The translations under genes and the position numbers were made by a program. From Flavobacteriales bacterium (lineage in GTDB: Bacteria > Bacteroidota > Bacteroidia > Flavobacteriales_D > Parvicellaceae), in NCBI GenBank assembly GCA_020635565.1, contig JACJZN010000009.1, positions 248,001 through 312,000 of the forward strand: a stretch of 64,000 nt of DNA, in the 5' to 3' direction. How positions within the stretch are numbered: the stretch's first letter is position 1; each line of letters opens with the position of its first letter. Shown here piece after piece: positions 15,449-23,562 of the stretch. Under the pieces are notes generated by a model that was given only the letters and a program-made list of their open reading frames with translations, was not told the origin of the DNA and did not search any database.

Positions 15449-16492
15449 CTACAAAAGTGTGATAACTTCCCAGATTTTATCTCTCCATTCTTCTGGAGAA
15501 GCTTGTGGAAGTTTGTTGGCTGTCTTTACTTTAGCTAAGTTGAACTCATTTTGCTTACAGTAACCAATGCCACTGTTTTCATAATGAAATTTTGCTAAAT
15601 ATTCCTGTTCGGTTTGTCCGGGAGTAGGAACAAAGAAAATAGGTTTTTGAAGTATGGAAAAGTCCATAATAGTACTGTAGCCGGATCGAGAAATGATAAT
15701 CTCGCTACTAGAAACAGCATCGTAAAAATCTGGAGTGCCGAGATGCGGAAAATAAGTAACGTTTTTCATTTGATTAGTCTCCTTATTTAGAGGTTCTCCT
15801 CCAATGATTGCGCAGGGCTCATCTATCTCCAAAAATTTTTCCTCAAGTAATTTTGTAAATGCACTTTTTTGAGGTTCAGGACCGCTTGCAATTCCAAGAT
15901 ATTTGTATTTGATTTCGTCATTTTTTGCAGCTTCTTTGAATCTGGAAATTGGTCCAATGTATTTAAAACGATCAATATTGGTTTTAGATAGGTTTCCAGC
16001 TAGTAGACTGTCATTTGTGTCGGGAATCCAACAATGATGAAAATTATCAATATAGCTTTTGTGAAGGCCAAAAAGAATTGGTTTAATGATAGCAGGTCCC
16101 TGTATGTTGATTTGATGCGTGATGTACACATTTTCAACTCGGGGATGATAGAATCCAAAGCGATTGTCGGAAATGATAAAATCCTGAGGGTTCTCATCTA
16201 TGAATTCTTCCAGCCATTTATTCTCTCTTTTAATGTTCTTAGTGATCTTTGGACTTTGTTTGATCATATTCCAAGCCATTGAAGTGTTGAGGGAGTACTC
16301 AACATCATAGCCTTCTAAGTTGACGAATTTTATTCTGGGATAATCTTTCTTGATCAGTGCTTGTTGGCGTTCATTACAGGCGATCGTTACAATATGTCCC
16401 TTGTTTAAAAGGATTTCAATGATGGGGAGGATACGAGTGGTGTGACCTAGTCCCCAGTCTAAGGGTGATATGAGTATTCTACGTTTATTCAA
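15449..16492 (-). CDS. GT28-like glycosyltransferase (GT-B fold)
   Basis: 347 residues. The N-terminal Rossmann half opens ILISPLDWGLGHTTRILPII, where the GxGH motif resembles the glycine-rich loop of MurG-type enzymes; the C-terminal half has the nucleotide-sugar site (FPHLGTPDFYDAVSSSEIIISRSGYSTIMD, then LQKPIFFVPTPGQTEQEYLA). It should transfer a sugar from a UDP- or similar donor onto an envelope acceptor, but neither substrate can be read off. Its ATG is immediately next to the engB stop with no spacer, so the two are coupled. No signal peptide or membrane helix is seen. Confidence 0.85.
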   Translation of the reverse strand: MNKRRILISPLDWGLGHTTRILPIIEILLNKGHIVTIACNERQQALIKKDYPRIKFVNLEGYDVEYSLNTSMAWNMIKQSPKITKNIKRENKWLEEFIDENPQDFIISDNRFGFYHPRVENVYITHQINIQGPAIIKPILFGLHKSYIDNFHHCWIPDTNDSLLAGNLSKTNIDRFKYIGPISRFKEAAKNDEIKYKYLGIASGPEPQKSAFTKLLEEKFLEIDEPCAIIGGEPLNKETNQMKNVTYFPHLGTPDFYDAVSSSEIIISRSGYSTIMDFSILQKPIFFVPTPGQTEQEYLAKFHYENSGIGYCKQNEFNLAKVKTANKLPQASPEEWRDKIWEVITLL

Positions 16493-17095
16493 CTACCCTT
16501 TAAATAAATGATTGGTCTCTTCTATGAAGTCGAGAATGTCCTCCCTTCCAGTACCTTTAACGGAGGATGAGAGAAAGATAGGCGGAAGTGAATTCCATGA
16601 TTCTAATAACTTCTCTTTATATGCTGTAATATTCGCTTCTTTTTCAGCGATAGTTAGTTTATCATATTTGGTAAAAACGATAACAAATGGAATACCTTTT
16701 GTTCCACAGAATTCAAAAAATTCCAAATCGATGGCTTGAGGCTTTAACCTGCTGTCGATTAATACAAAAGTGCACATCAGATTTTCTCGGTTTCTCAAAT
16801 AGTCCAAAGTGAAATTATGAAATTTCACTCGTTTCTCTTTTGATACTTTAGCATAACCATATCCGGGAAGATCGGCAAGCAACCATTGATCATCCATTAC
16901 AAAATGATTGATCAATTGAGTTTTTCCGGGAGTTGCAGAAACTTTGGCTAAACTCTTTCGCTGAGTTAACATATTGATCAGAGAGGATTTGCCAACATTA
17001 CTTCTACCAATAAAGGCGTACTCAGGTAAACTCGGTTTGGGACATTTACGCCAATCCGTGTTACTCATTACAAATTTTGCCTCCTTTATTTCCAT
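16493..17095 (-). CDS. engB: Ribosome biogenesis GTPase EngB (YihA/YsxC)
   Basis: 200 residues, typical for the family. GTPase motifs are complete: G1 GRSNVGKSS (30-38), G3 DLPGYGYA (from 75), G4 TKYDK (142-146) and G5 SSVKGTG near the C-terminus. EngB assists late 50S subunit assembly. A -7-like TAAATTCG is about 22 bases upstream of the ATG. The gene is the first of a pair with the downstream glycosyltransferase, an arrangement with no obvious functional link. Confidence 0.96.
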   Translation of the reverse strand: MEIKEAKFVMSNTDWRKCPKPSLPEYAFIGRSNVGKSSLINMLTQRKSLAKVSATPGKTQLINHFVMDDQWLLADLPGYGYAKVSKEKRVKFHNFTLDYLRNRENLMCTFVLIDSRLKPQAIDLEFFEFCGTKGIPFVIVFTKYDKLTIAEKEANITAYKEKLLESWNSLPPIFLSSSVKGTGREDILDFIEETNHLFKG

Positions 17096-17131
17096 AGGTA
17101 ACTAGCTCAAGGGGCACGAATTTAATAAGAT

Positions 17132-17163
17132 TTATTGACTTTCAGTCTTCTAGAAGTCAATAA
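17132..17163 (-). terminator. Inverted repeat after the 185-residue protein gene, possible terminator
   Basis: TTATTGACTT and AAGTCAATAA form a perfect 10-bp inverted repeat around a 12-base loop, 16 bases past the stop at 17179 in the direction of that gene. There is no strong U-tract, so it may be a 3' stabilising hairpin instead. Confidence 0.45.
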
Positions 17164-17178
17164 CTGGAAAGTTAAGAC

Positions 17179-17736
17179 TTAGTAAGCTTCCTCTGGGGTG
17201 AATTTATATTTCTCCAAGAAGGTGTTCCAATCCCAGAGATAATTTTCCATTAGTGTATCTAATCTCTTTAGGAAAATAGGATTTGGAGCATCTAGCTGAG
17301 CAAAGTATTCATCCTGAAATTGGCCTAATCTATATTTGTAGAAAACTGCTTTTGACATTCCATATAGCATGTTTTTAGATGGATGATTCACTCGGTATAT
17401 AAATTGACCGAAGTCTTTAAAAACATTGGCCATTTCATCATAGCTCATTCCAAAAACATTTGCAAATTTCTGAGTGATCTTACCTTTCAATACAACTTCT
17501 TCTGCATTCGAAAAATAGCGAGTTAAGTAAGCTAGATTTCCTACAACGATGATCATCAGAAATTTATCACTATCCGATTTGTCTATCTGGGGTCTAGATT
17601 TGAATTCCTGGTCATTCGCAATGGAATCAACAATATCTCCAAAGCTTTCATCAACAGCCTTCAACATGGAATTGACGAATATATTCGCCAGTTTGTCCTC
17701 AGTTATTTTCTTTTTTCCAAAAAATGATGATATCAT
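17179..17736 (-). CDS. Conserved hypothetical cytoplasmic protein
   Basis: 185 residues, no signal peptide, no membrane helix, mostly predicted helical. Recognisable only as a soluble acidic/aromatic protein (YLWDWNTFLEKYKF near the end, VFGMSYDEMANVFKDFGQFIYRV in the middle). A -7 element stands 23 bases upstream, and an inverted repeat follows the stop, so it is a single-gene unit. I do not recognise a family and propose no function. Confidence 0.75.
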   Translation of the reverse strand: MISSFFGKKKITEDKLANIFVNSMLKAVDESFGDIVDSIANDQEFKSRPQIDKSDSDKFLMIIVVGNLAYLTRYFSNAEEVVLKGKITQKFANVFGMSYDEMANVFKDFGQFIYRVNHPSKNMLYGMSKAVFYKYRLGQFQDEYFAQLDAPNPIFLKRLDTLMENYLWDWNTFLEKYKFTPEEAY

Positions 17737-17758
17737 ATCGTATAGTCTTTCTCATCTA

Positions 17759-17766
17759 CAAAATTA
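17759..17766 (-). promoter_or_regulatory. -7 element (TAATTTTG) for the hypothetical protein gene
   Basis: Exact TAnnTTTG on the minus strand, 23 bases from the ATG at 17736; the implied leader is about 18 nucleotides. Confidence 0.6.
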
Positions 17767-17900
17767 AAAGTTAGAATAGCTATTGTTTAGTGGGGTAATT
17801 TGCGTTTTGAACAAAGTTATTAACCACTGCAAAACAGGGGATTAAGAGTGTTTTGTTGATAACTACGATATGCTTCATTCAGTAGAGGAGTGATTGAGGA

Positions 17901-17908
17901 TAAATTTG
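17901..17908 (+). promoter_or_regulatory. -7 element (TAAATTTG) for the GH3 gene
   Basis: Exact TAnnTTTG ending 23 bases before the ATG at 17931. No clear TTG lies at the expected -33 distance. Confidence 0.6.
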
Positions 17909-17930
17909 TAGTATCTCAATTCTTACTCAT

Positions 17931-19037
17931 ATGAAGCACATAATAATCTCGATTCTATTACTGGTTTTATCCATTTCTTGCTGGAGTCAGAATGGTCCTA
18001 AAAGAGGTGAATTTACGTTGGATGATTTTTACCATTATGATCCCGATCTAGAAAGGAAAGTGGATGAAGTTTTTGCGCAGTTGAATGATACTTTGATTGT
18101 TGGACAGATGATTGTTCCAGCAGTTGGTAAGCATGGAAAAGAGACTTCGCACGTAGTGAGTTTGGCAGAAAAGGGTATGCTAGGTGGCGTACTTTTACTT
18201 AACGGGAATGTTGAGTCATTTACTAATTTTGTTCATCAGTTCGATAGTATTGCGCAAGTTCGCGGATTTTTGAGGCCGATCTATAGTGCAGATGCTGAGC
18301 CAACTCTCATTCGATATAAGATCAAGGAAACTACTCCAGTTCCAAAAACAAATGAAATTAAGACGACAGAGGAAGTGACAGAAGTCGCGAAAACGATCTC
18401 TGGTGATCTGAATAAGATTGGAATCACCCAGAATTTCGCCCCAGTAATTGATGCGTCTCCAAATCAAACGGTGAGTAACAGAAGTTTTGGTTTGAACATG
18501 GATACCGTGATCAATTTTTCAAACTTATTTATTTCAGAAACTCAGAATAACCAGATCATCGCCACAGCTAAACATTTCCCAGGTCATGGATTTGTGACAG
18601 GAGACACTCATAAACAGTTGGTTTATATTGATGGGGAAATGAAGGAGGTTCGAAATTACGTGCCAGTTATAGAGAATGGAGTTTTATCTATTATGGTTGC
18701 GCACATTGCTGTTAAGAATAATGAAGAATATGATACAGATGGGTTGCCATCTACTTGTTCTAGAAAGATCGTGACAGATTTACTGAAAGGAGAGTTGGGA
18801 TTCAAAGGACTAGTAATTACAGATGCGATGAATATGGGAGGTGTTGTAGCTGTACCCAACAGTGGTTTGAAGGCAATTATGGCTGGATGTGATCAGTTGT
18901 TGATGCCAGTGCAGGAGATGAAGGATGTATATGATATCTTGAATGAGATGGCTTCAAATGAGGATTTTAAACAACAAGTTTATACCTCTGTAAAAAAGAT
19001 CATTCGGTTAAAGATCTGTTTGGGGATTGTAGACTAA
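17931..19037 (+). CDS. Exported family 3 glycoside hydrolase (beta-N-acetylhexosaminidase-like)
   Basis: 368 residues with a signal sequence that contains a Cys (LSISCWSQ), so either lipidated or cleaved after WSQ. The single GH3 N-terminal TIM barrel shows KHFPGHG (214-220), the loop TGDTH with H227, and the catalytic nucleophile D298 in VITDAMNMGG. The KHFPGHG motif plus a His-bearing loop is the NagZ-type arrangement used to remove beta-N-acetylglucosamine, for instance from muropeptides. There is no second GH3 domain. An envelope location would fit peptidoglycan turnover or chitin-derived sugar use; the substrate is inferred. Confidence 0.88.
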   Translation: MKHIIISILLLVLSISCWSQNGPKRGEFTLDDFYHYDPDLERKVDEVFAQLNDTLIVGQMIVPAVGKHGKETSHVVSLAEKGMLGGVLLLNGNVESFTNFVHQFDSIAQVRGFLRPIYSADAEPTLIRYKIKETTPVPKTNEIKTTEEVTEVAKTISGDLNKIGITQNFAPVIDASPNQTVSNRSFGLNMDTVINFSNLFISETQNNQIIATAKHFPGHGFVTGDTHKQLVYIDGEMKEVRNYVPVIENGVLSIMVAHIAVKNNEEYDTDGLPSTCSRKIVTDLLKGELGFKGLVITDAMNMGGVVAVPNSGLKAIMAGCDQLLMPVQEMKDVYDILNEMASNEDFKQQVYTSVKKIIRLKICLGIVD

Positions 19038-19057
19038 GTCTTCTAAGTGTATATTTG
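19027..19057 (+). promoter_or_regulatory. Promoter of the cyclophilin gene (TTG, 20-base spacer, TATATTTG)
   Basis: TATATTTG at 19050-19057 is an exact -7 element and TTG at 19027-19029 is correctly spaced. The promoter begins inside the last codons of the GH3 gene. The leader to the ATG at 19074 is about 12 nucleotides. Confidence 0.75.
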
Positions 19058-19073
19058 CCCAAAATTTATAAAA

Positions 19074-19511
19074 ATGAAGAAGGCAATTATACATACGGAG
19101 AAAGGTGATATGCATGTGGAATTCTATCACAATGATGCTCCAAAAACAGTAGCGAATTTTATCAAACTTTCAGAAGAAGGATTTTACAATGGTCTTACTT
19201 TCCATAGGGTGATCCCAAATTTTGTGATCCAGGGAGGTTGCCCAAAAGGAACTGGTGTTGGAGGTCCAGGTTATACGATCGATTGTGAGTTGGACGGTGA
19301 TAACCAATATCACGATAGAGGAGTCTTATCAATGGCTCACGCAGGTAGAAATACGGGAGGTTCTCAGTTCTTCATTTGTCATAGTAGAACGCAAACTTCT
19401 CACTTGGATCGTAATCACACTTGTTTTGGTAAAGTAGTGGAAGGGGTAGATATAGTAGATGATATTCGTCAGGGAGACAAGATCAATTCAATTGAAATTA
19501 TAGAAGAATAA
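19074..19511 (+). CDS. Cytoplasmic cyclophilin-type peptidyl-prolyl isomerase
   Basis: 145 residues from the ATG at 19074 (MKKAIIHTEKGDMHVEFY); the in-frame ATG at 19047 would lie inside the promoter. Cyclophilin motifs are all there: FHRVIPNFVIQGGCP with the catalytic Arg and the FxxQGG strand, then GVLSMAHAGRNTGGSQFFICH, and HLDRNHTCFGKVVEGVD. The lack of a signal peptide places it in the cytosol, where it speeds cis-trans isomerisation of X-Pro bonds. A strong terminator follows at once. Confidence 0.96.
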   Translation: MKKAIIHTEKGDMHVEFYHNDAPKTVANFIKLSEEGFYNGLTFHRVIPNFVIQGGCPKGTGVGGPGYTIDCELDGDNQYHDRGVLSMAHAGRNTGGSQFFICHSRTQTSHLDRNHTCFGKVVEGVDIVDDIRQGDKINSIEIIEE

Positions 19512-19515
19512 ATCT

Positions 19516-19540
19516 AAAGGCGCTGAAAGGCGCCTTTTTT
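19516..19540 (+). terminator. Intrinsic terminator after the cyclophilin gene
   Basis: AAAGGCGC pairs with GCGCCTTT around TGAAAG, then a T run. Its T-tract ends only three bases before the TTG proposed as the start of the next gene. Confidence 0.88.
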
Positions 19541-19543
19541 GTT

Positions 19544-20344
19544 TTGAAAAAGAATCAATTGATCATAGGAAATCGCATTCTAGCAGATATCACTTTTACA
19601 AGTTTGGAATCGGAATGGATGGTAATCTTTTGTCATGGTTATAAGGGGTATAAAGACTGGGGCGCTTGGAATCTGGTGGCTGAGGAATTTGCTGAAAATG
19701 GGATTGATTTTCTTAAATTCAATTTTTTATTGAATGGCGGAACTTTGGAAGATCCTATTGATTTCCCAGATTTGGATGCGTTTGGAAGAAACACCTACTC
19801 ACAAGAGGTGAAAGACCTGAATGAAGTTATCCTTTATGTAAAAGAAACTTATCCTGATAAGAAGATTGCCTTGATAGGTCACAGCAGAGGAGGTGGGGTA
19901 GTTACCTTAGTAGCAGGTCAAAATCAAAATGTAGATAATGTCATTTCCTGGGCGGGAGTTTCGGATTTTAAAAGCCGATTTCCTGTTGGAGATGAACTGA
20001 AAAACTGGAAAGAGTCTGGTGTGAGGTATGTATTGAATGGTCGCACGAATCAAGAGATGCCTCATTACTATTCGTTCTACGAAGATTTTGTTCGAAATGA
20101 ATCTCAACTTGATATTTTACAATGGGTAAAACACATTTCAAAACCTCATTTGATCATCCATGGGAACGAAGATCTAGCTGTAAACGTTTCTGAAGCAATG
20201 GAAATTCATCGGGCAAATCCCAGCTCAGAGTTATTCCTGTTAGATACTGATCATACCTTTGGAAGTAGGCATCCGTGGTTGATCAAAGAGCTTCCAGGGG
20301 CTTTGGAAACGATCGTTCACAAATCGATAAAGTTTGTTAAATAA
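19544..20344 (+). CDS. Alpha/beta hydrolase (dienelactone-hydrolase/BAAT-like), TTG start
   Basis: 266 residues from a TTG at 19544. The frame has no ATG until MVIFCHGYKG, which would remove the first strands of the fold, so TTG is the likely start. The nucleophile elbow is GHSRGGG, preceded by the oxyanion HGYKGYKDWGAW region; the acid/base residues are probably the Asp in HGNEDLAV and the His in TDHTFG. No signal peptide. The substrate is unknown; the family includes peptidases, esterases and acyltransferases. The start lies immediately after a terminator T-tract, so expression may rely on read-through. Confidence 0.85.
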   Translation: MKKNQLIIGNRILADITFTSLESEWMVIFCHGYKGYKDWGAWNLVAEEFAENGIDFLKFNFLLNGGTLEDPIDFPDLDAFGRNTYSQEVKDLNEVILYVKETYPDKKIALIGHSRGGGVVTLVAGQNQNVDNVISWAGVSDFKSRFPVGDELKNWKESGVRYVLNGRTNQEMPHYYSFYEDFVRNESQLDILQWVKHISKPHLIIHGNEDLAVNVSEAMEIHRANPSSELFLLDTDHTFGSRHPWLIKELPGALETIVHKSIKFVK

Positions 20345-20398
20345 ACCTTAAGGAAACGTTTTTTATCTAAAAATGTTTCCGTTGTATTTGTTTTCTAT

Positions 20399-20406
20399 TA
20401 CATTTG
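20399..20406 (+). promoter_or_regulatory. -7 element (TACATTTG) for the tetR-efflux operon
   Basis: Exact TAnnTTTG ending 9 bases before the first ATG at 20415. The transcript would begin only about 4 nucleotides before that ATG, or about 19 before the second one at 20430. Confidence 0.65.
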
Positions 20407-20414
20407 TCCACGAT

Positions 20415-20444
20415 ATGGAAAATGATTACATGGAAAATGATTAT
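20415..20444 (+). repeat. 15-bp tandem duplication of the tetR start (MENDY-MENDY)
   Basis: ATGGAAAATGATTAC is followed at once by ATGGAAAATGATTAT; the units differ only in the last base. It repeats the start codon in frame. Confidence 0.9.
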
Positions 20445-21053
20445 AAAAGTGAATTGACACTAAAAATTGCTGAAGTCTTTATGCGACTTGGAGTGAGGAG
20501 TGTTAATATGGATGATATAGCCAGGAATCTATCTGTTTCTAAAAAGACCATTTACAAGTATTTTAAAGACAAAGGAGATGTGGTGAATGAAGTAACCAGC
20601 ATTTTGATAAAAGGAGAAGAATGTAGTATTCAGGGAATTATCGATGAATCTGAAAATGCAATCGATGAGATCATTCGAGTTTCGGAATTTGCGAATCAAA
20701 TGCTTAAGAACATGCATCCTTCTGTGATGTTTGATCTCATGAAATATTATCCGGAATCATTCACCATCTTCTATAACCACAAAAATGTTTTTGTTGCAAA
20801 GACAGTGAAAGAAAATCTTTTAAGGGGAATAGAAGAAGGTTTATACAGAGGGAACTTAAATGCTGATATTATATCTAAGCTTTATTTAGCTAAGATCGAT
20901 GCTATTTGGAATCAGGAGGTTTTTCCGTCTGCTGAATTTACCTATTCTCAGATCCACTTAGAAATGATCCGTTATCACATCAGAGGAATCGCTTCTCCTA
21001 AAGGGCTAGATTATTTATCAAAACGAATTTCAACTCAATTACCGAACTTATAA
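20415..21053 (+). CDS. TetR/AcrR family transcriptional regulator
   Basis: 212 residues from ATG 20415; the in-frame ATG at 20373 lies upstream of the -7 element and is rejected. The N-terminal helix-turn-helix is typical (MDDIARNLSVSKKTIYKYFKDKGDVV, about 32-57). The all-helical C-terminal part should hold the ligand. The stop TAA overlaps the ATG of the next gene (TAATG), so it is the first gene of the tolC-hlyD-RND operon and most likely represses it. The first five codons are duplicated in tandem, giving two possible starts. Confidence 0.93.
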   Translation: MENDYMENDYKSELTLKIAEVFMRLGVRSVNMDDIARNLSVSKKTIYKYFKDKGDVVNEVTSILIKGEECSIQGIIDESENAIDEIIRVSEFANQMLKNMHPSVMFDLMKYYPESFTIFYNHKNVFVAKTVKENLLRGIEEGLYRGNLNADIISKLYLAKIDAIWNQEVFPSAEFTYSQIHLEMIRYHIRGIASPKGLDYLSKRISTQLPNL

Positions 21054-22372
21054 TGAAACAAATGAAAATAATAATTCTTGCAGCTTTGATCGGGTTGACC
21101 GTTCAGAATGTTGCACAAAATTCGTTTAGCCTCGATGCTGCTAAACAGTATGCTTTAGAGCATAATAAGGATTTCCAGAATGCCAGATTGGATGAGTTGA
21201 TCATGAAAAAGAAGGTTTGGGAAACCACTGCTCAAGGATTGCCTCAAGTTTCTGCGGAAGGGAAATTTCAGAACTACGTAGATATTCCAACACAAGTTTT
21301 ACCTGCAAACGCATTCAATCCTGCAGCTCCTGCAGATCAGTTGGTAGGTGTGAAATTTGGAACGGATTATAACGTGAATGGAAGTATTTCTGTTTCCCAA
21401 TTAGTGTTTAGCGGAAACTATATTGTTGGATTACAGGCGGTCAAAGCATCAACGGAACTTTATTCGGTTTTGTCTGAGAAGAAGGCAATAGATATTAAGG
21501 CTAATGTCACTGAGGCCTATTATACAGTTCTAGTTCTTAAAGAAAATAGAGGGATCTTAGATGAGACGCTATTGACTATGCAGGAGTTGCTGTCGTCTAC
21601 ACAAAAATTGGTAGATGAGAAAGTAATGGTAGCTACCAACGCCAAACAATTGGAGCTTTCTGTGTTGCAAGTACAAAATGGAATAGCGCAGATCGATGCA
21701 CAGATCAGCATGGCTAAGGATCTATTGAAATATCAAATGGGTATGCCACTGAATAATACGATCGAAGTGGAAGGGACTTTGGATATAGCAAATGAAGAGG
21801 CAATGCAGGTAAGTCCAAATCAAAATATTGATTACATTCTATTGGAAAATCAACTTGATTTGAATGAATTGAGTTTGAAAAATACAAAAGCTAATTATTT
21901 ACCCACGCTTGCAGCTTTCTTGACACATCAGCAGGTTGCGCAGCGAAACGAGTTTAACTTTTTTGATGGTGAGCAACCATGGTATCCAACAACTATTTGG
22001 GGCTTGCAGCTGAGTGTGCCAATTTTTAGCAGCGGTCAGAAAGCGGCTCAGGTAAGTCAGGCGAAGATCGAAGTGGAAAAAACACAAAATCAACTCGAGT
22101 TTGTTGAACAGGGATTGCAACTTCAGATCAATCAGGCTACAACTAATTATACACTGGCGCAACAGACGCTAGAATTAAAAAGGAAGTCAATTGAAGTGGC
22201 TCAGCAGGTTTTTGACGATAATCAGATCCTGTACAAAGAGGGCGTGGTATCAAGTATTGAACTGACGCAATCTCAAAGCCAACTATTACAAACACAAACA
22301 GAATATACCAATGCACTTTATGAGCTGGTAAAAGCCAAAGTAGCACTAGATAAATTAGCGAACAAATTATAA
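21053..22372 (+). CDS. TolC-family outer-membrane efflux protein
   Basis: 439 residues with signal peptide (MKIIILAALIGLTVQNVAQ). It has the duplicated OEP layout: long helices (EAYYTVLVLKENRGILDETLLTMQELL, and in the second half SQAKIEVEKTQNQLEFVEQGLQLQ) with strand pairs in between (LPQVSAEGKFQNYVDI; YLPTLAAFLTHQQVAQ). It forms the trimeric exit duct joined to the adaptor and pump encoded next. Its ATG overlaps the tetR stop by one base. Confidence 0.95.
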   Translation: MKQMKIIILAALIGLTVQNVAQNSFSLDAAKQYALEHNKDFQNARLDELIMKKKVWETTAQGLPQVSAEGKFQNYVDIPTQVLPANAFNPAAPADQLVGVKFGTDYNVNGSISVSQLVFSGNYIVGLQAVKASTELYSVLSEKKAIDIKANVTEAYYTVLVLKENRGILDETLLTMQELLSSTQKLVDEKVMVATNAKQLELSVLQVQNGIAQIDAQISMAKDLLKYQMGMPLNNTIEVEGTLDIANEEAMQVSPNQNIDYILLENQLDLNELSLKNTKANYLPTLAAFLTHQQVAQRNEFNFFDGEQPWYPTTIWGLQLSVPIFSSGQKAAQVSQAKIEVEKTQNQLEFVEQGLQLQINQATTNYTLAQQTLELKRKSIEVAQQVFDDNQILYKEGVVSSIELTQSQSQLLQTQTEYTNALYELVKAKVALDKLANKL

Positions 22373-22389
22373 TCCTTTACAACTAAAAA

Positions 22390-23544
22390 ATGAAACAAAC
22401 ATTAATAATTATCGGGATAGCACTGGGCTTGCTATCATGTCAATCTGAAGTTGATAAACTTAAGAAGGAGAGAGATACTCTTCAGTCTACTATATCAGAA
22501 AGTTCAAAAAGATTGAAGGAAGTGAATGCTTTAATTGATTCATTAGAGAATGGGGTTGCCATTGATTACCCGGATATTACAGTGGCAGAAGTAACGAGAG
22601 AAGAGTTTGAACATTTCATTACCGTTCAAGGAGTTGTTGCTTCAGACGAGATCATCCAAGTAATGCCGGAAATGGGAGGTAAGATAACCTCATTACCTGT
22701 GAAAAAGAAAGAGGGTCAGTTGGTGAAACAAGGAGAGTTACTCGCTACAATTGATAATTCGATTATTGGAAAGAACATAGATGAGTTGGATGAGCAGATT
22801 GCCTTAGCAAAGTATGTTTATGAGAAGCAGAAATCTCTTTTTGAAAAAGGAGTAGGAACTGAGTTTGAGATGACACAGGCTAAAGCCCAATACGATGCTT
22901 TGAACAAGTCGAAAGAGTCATTGAAAACACAACAAGGTAAATACAACATTTATGCTCCATTTTCAGGGGTAGTAGAGAGAGTAGATGCGGTTCAGGGACA
23001 AATGGCAGGTCCAAGTACACCGATTGCCATGATTGTAGGATTGTCTAATAAGAAGATTAAAGCAAATATTTCTGAAGCTTATTTGGCTTACTTGAGTACA
23101 GGAGCAAGAGTTTCTGCTGAATTTGCTGCACTGAAAGAAACTATTCCAGGCCTTAAAGTGACTAGAATAGGGAGCTTTGTGGATCCATCAAGTAGAACGA
23201 TTCAGATCGAGATCGAATTACCTCAGAACGAGAAAATGGTGCCTAACCTAACATCTACCGTAAAGATTAGAGATTATGTGGATAGCACTGCTCTTACTAT
23301 TCCTTCTAAGGTTGTGTTGAAAGGAGCAAATAATACTTCTTATGTTTTCGTCACTAAGATGAACGAAGCAGCCTCGAATGATTCTATACAGCGATTTGAT
23401 GTAGTAAAGAAAGTCGTGGAATTAGGGATGACTTATGATGGAAAAGTGGTCGTAAAGTCAGGACTTGAGCAAGGAGAAAAGGTGGTTGCAAGAGGTAAGT
23501 CTGAGGTTTATGAGGGTGTGATCGTAGATGTTGTTGAAGAATAA
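22390..23544 (+). CDS. RND efflux periplasmic adaptor lipoprotein (HlyD/AcrA type)
   Basis: 384 residues. Lipobox LLSC gives a lipidated Cys at about residue 17, followed by a short coiled coil (KKERDTLQSTISESSKRLKEV). The lipoyl half-motifs are visible (MPEMGGKITSLPVKKKEGQLVKQGELLATID and YNIYAPFSGVVERVDAVQGQ), with a helical hairpin between them, a beta barrel and a membrane-proximal domain (VVKSGLEQGEKVVARG). It bridges the RND pump and TolC. It is 17 bases after the tolC gene. Confidence 0.95.
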   Translation: MKQTLIIIGIALGLLSCQSEVDKLKKERDTLQSTISESSKRLKEVNALIDSLENGVAIDYPDITVAEVTREEFEHFITVQGVVASDEIIQVMPEMGGKITSLPVKKKEGQLVKQGELLATIDNSIIGKNIDELDEQIALAKYVYEKQKSLFEKGVGTEFEMTQAKAQYDALNKSKESLKTQQGKYNIYAPFSGVVERVDAVQGQMAGPSTPIAMIVGLSNKKIKANISEAYLAYLSTGARVSAEFAALKETIPGLKVTRIGSFVDPSSRTIQIEIELPQNEKMVPNLTSTVKIRDYVDSTALTIPSKVVLKGANNTSYVFVTKMNEAASNDSIQRFDVVKKVVELGMTYDGKVVVKSGLEQGEKVVARGKSEVYEGVIVDVVEE

Positions 23545-23562
23545 TAGCTAAAAAATTAAGGA

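Noticed and set aside
20373..20414. 14-residue N-terminal extension of the TetR protein
   Set aside because: The ATG at 20373 is upstream of the -7 element and would not be on the transcript.
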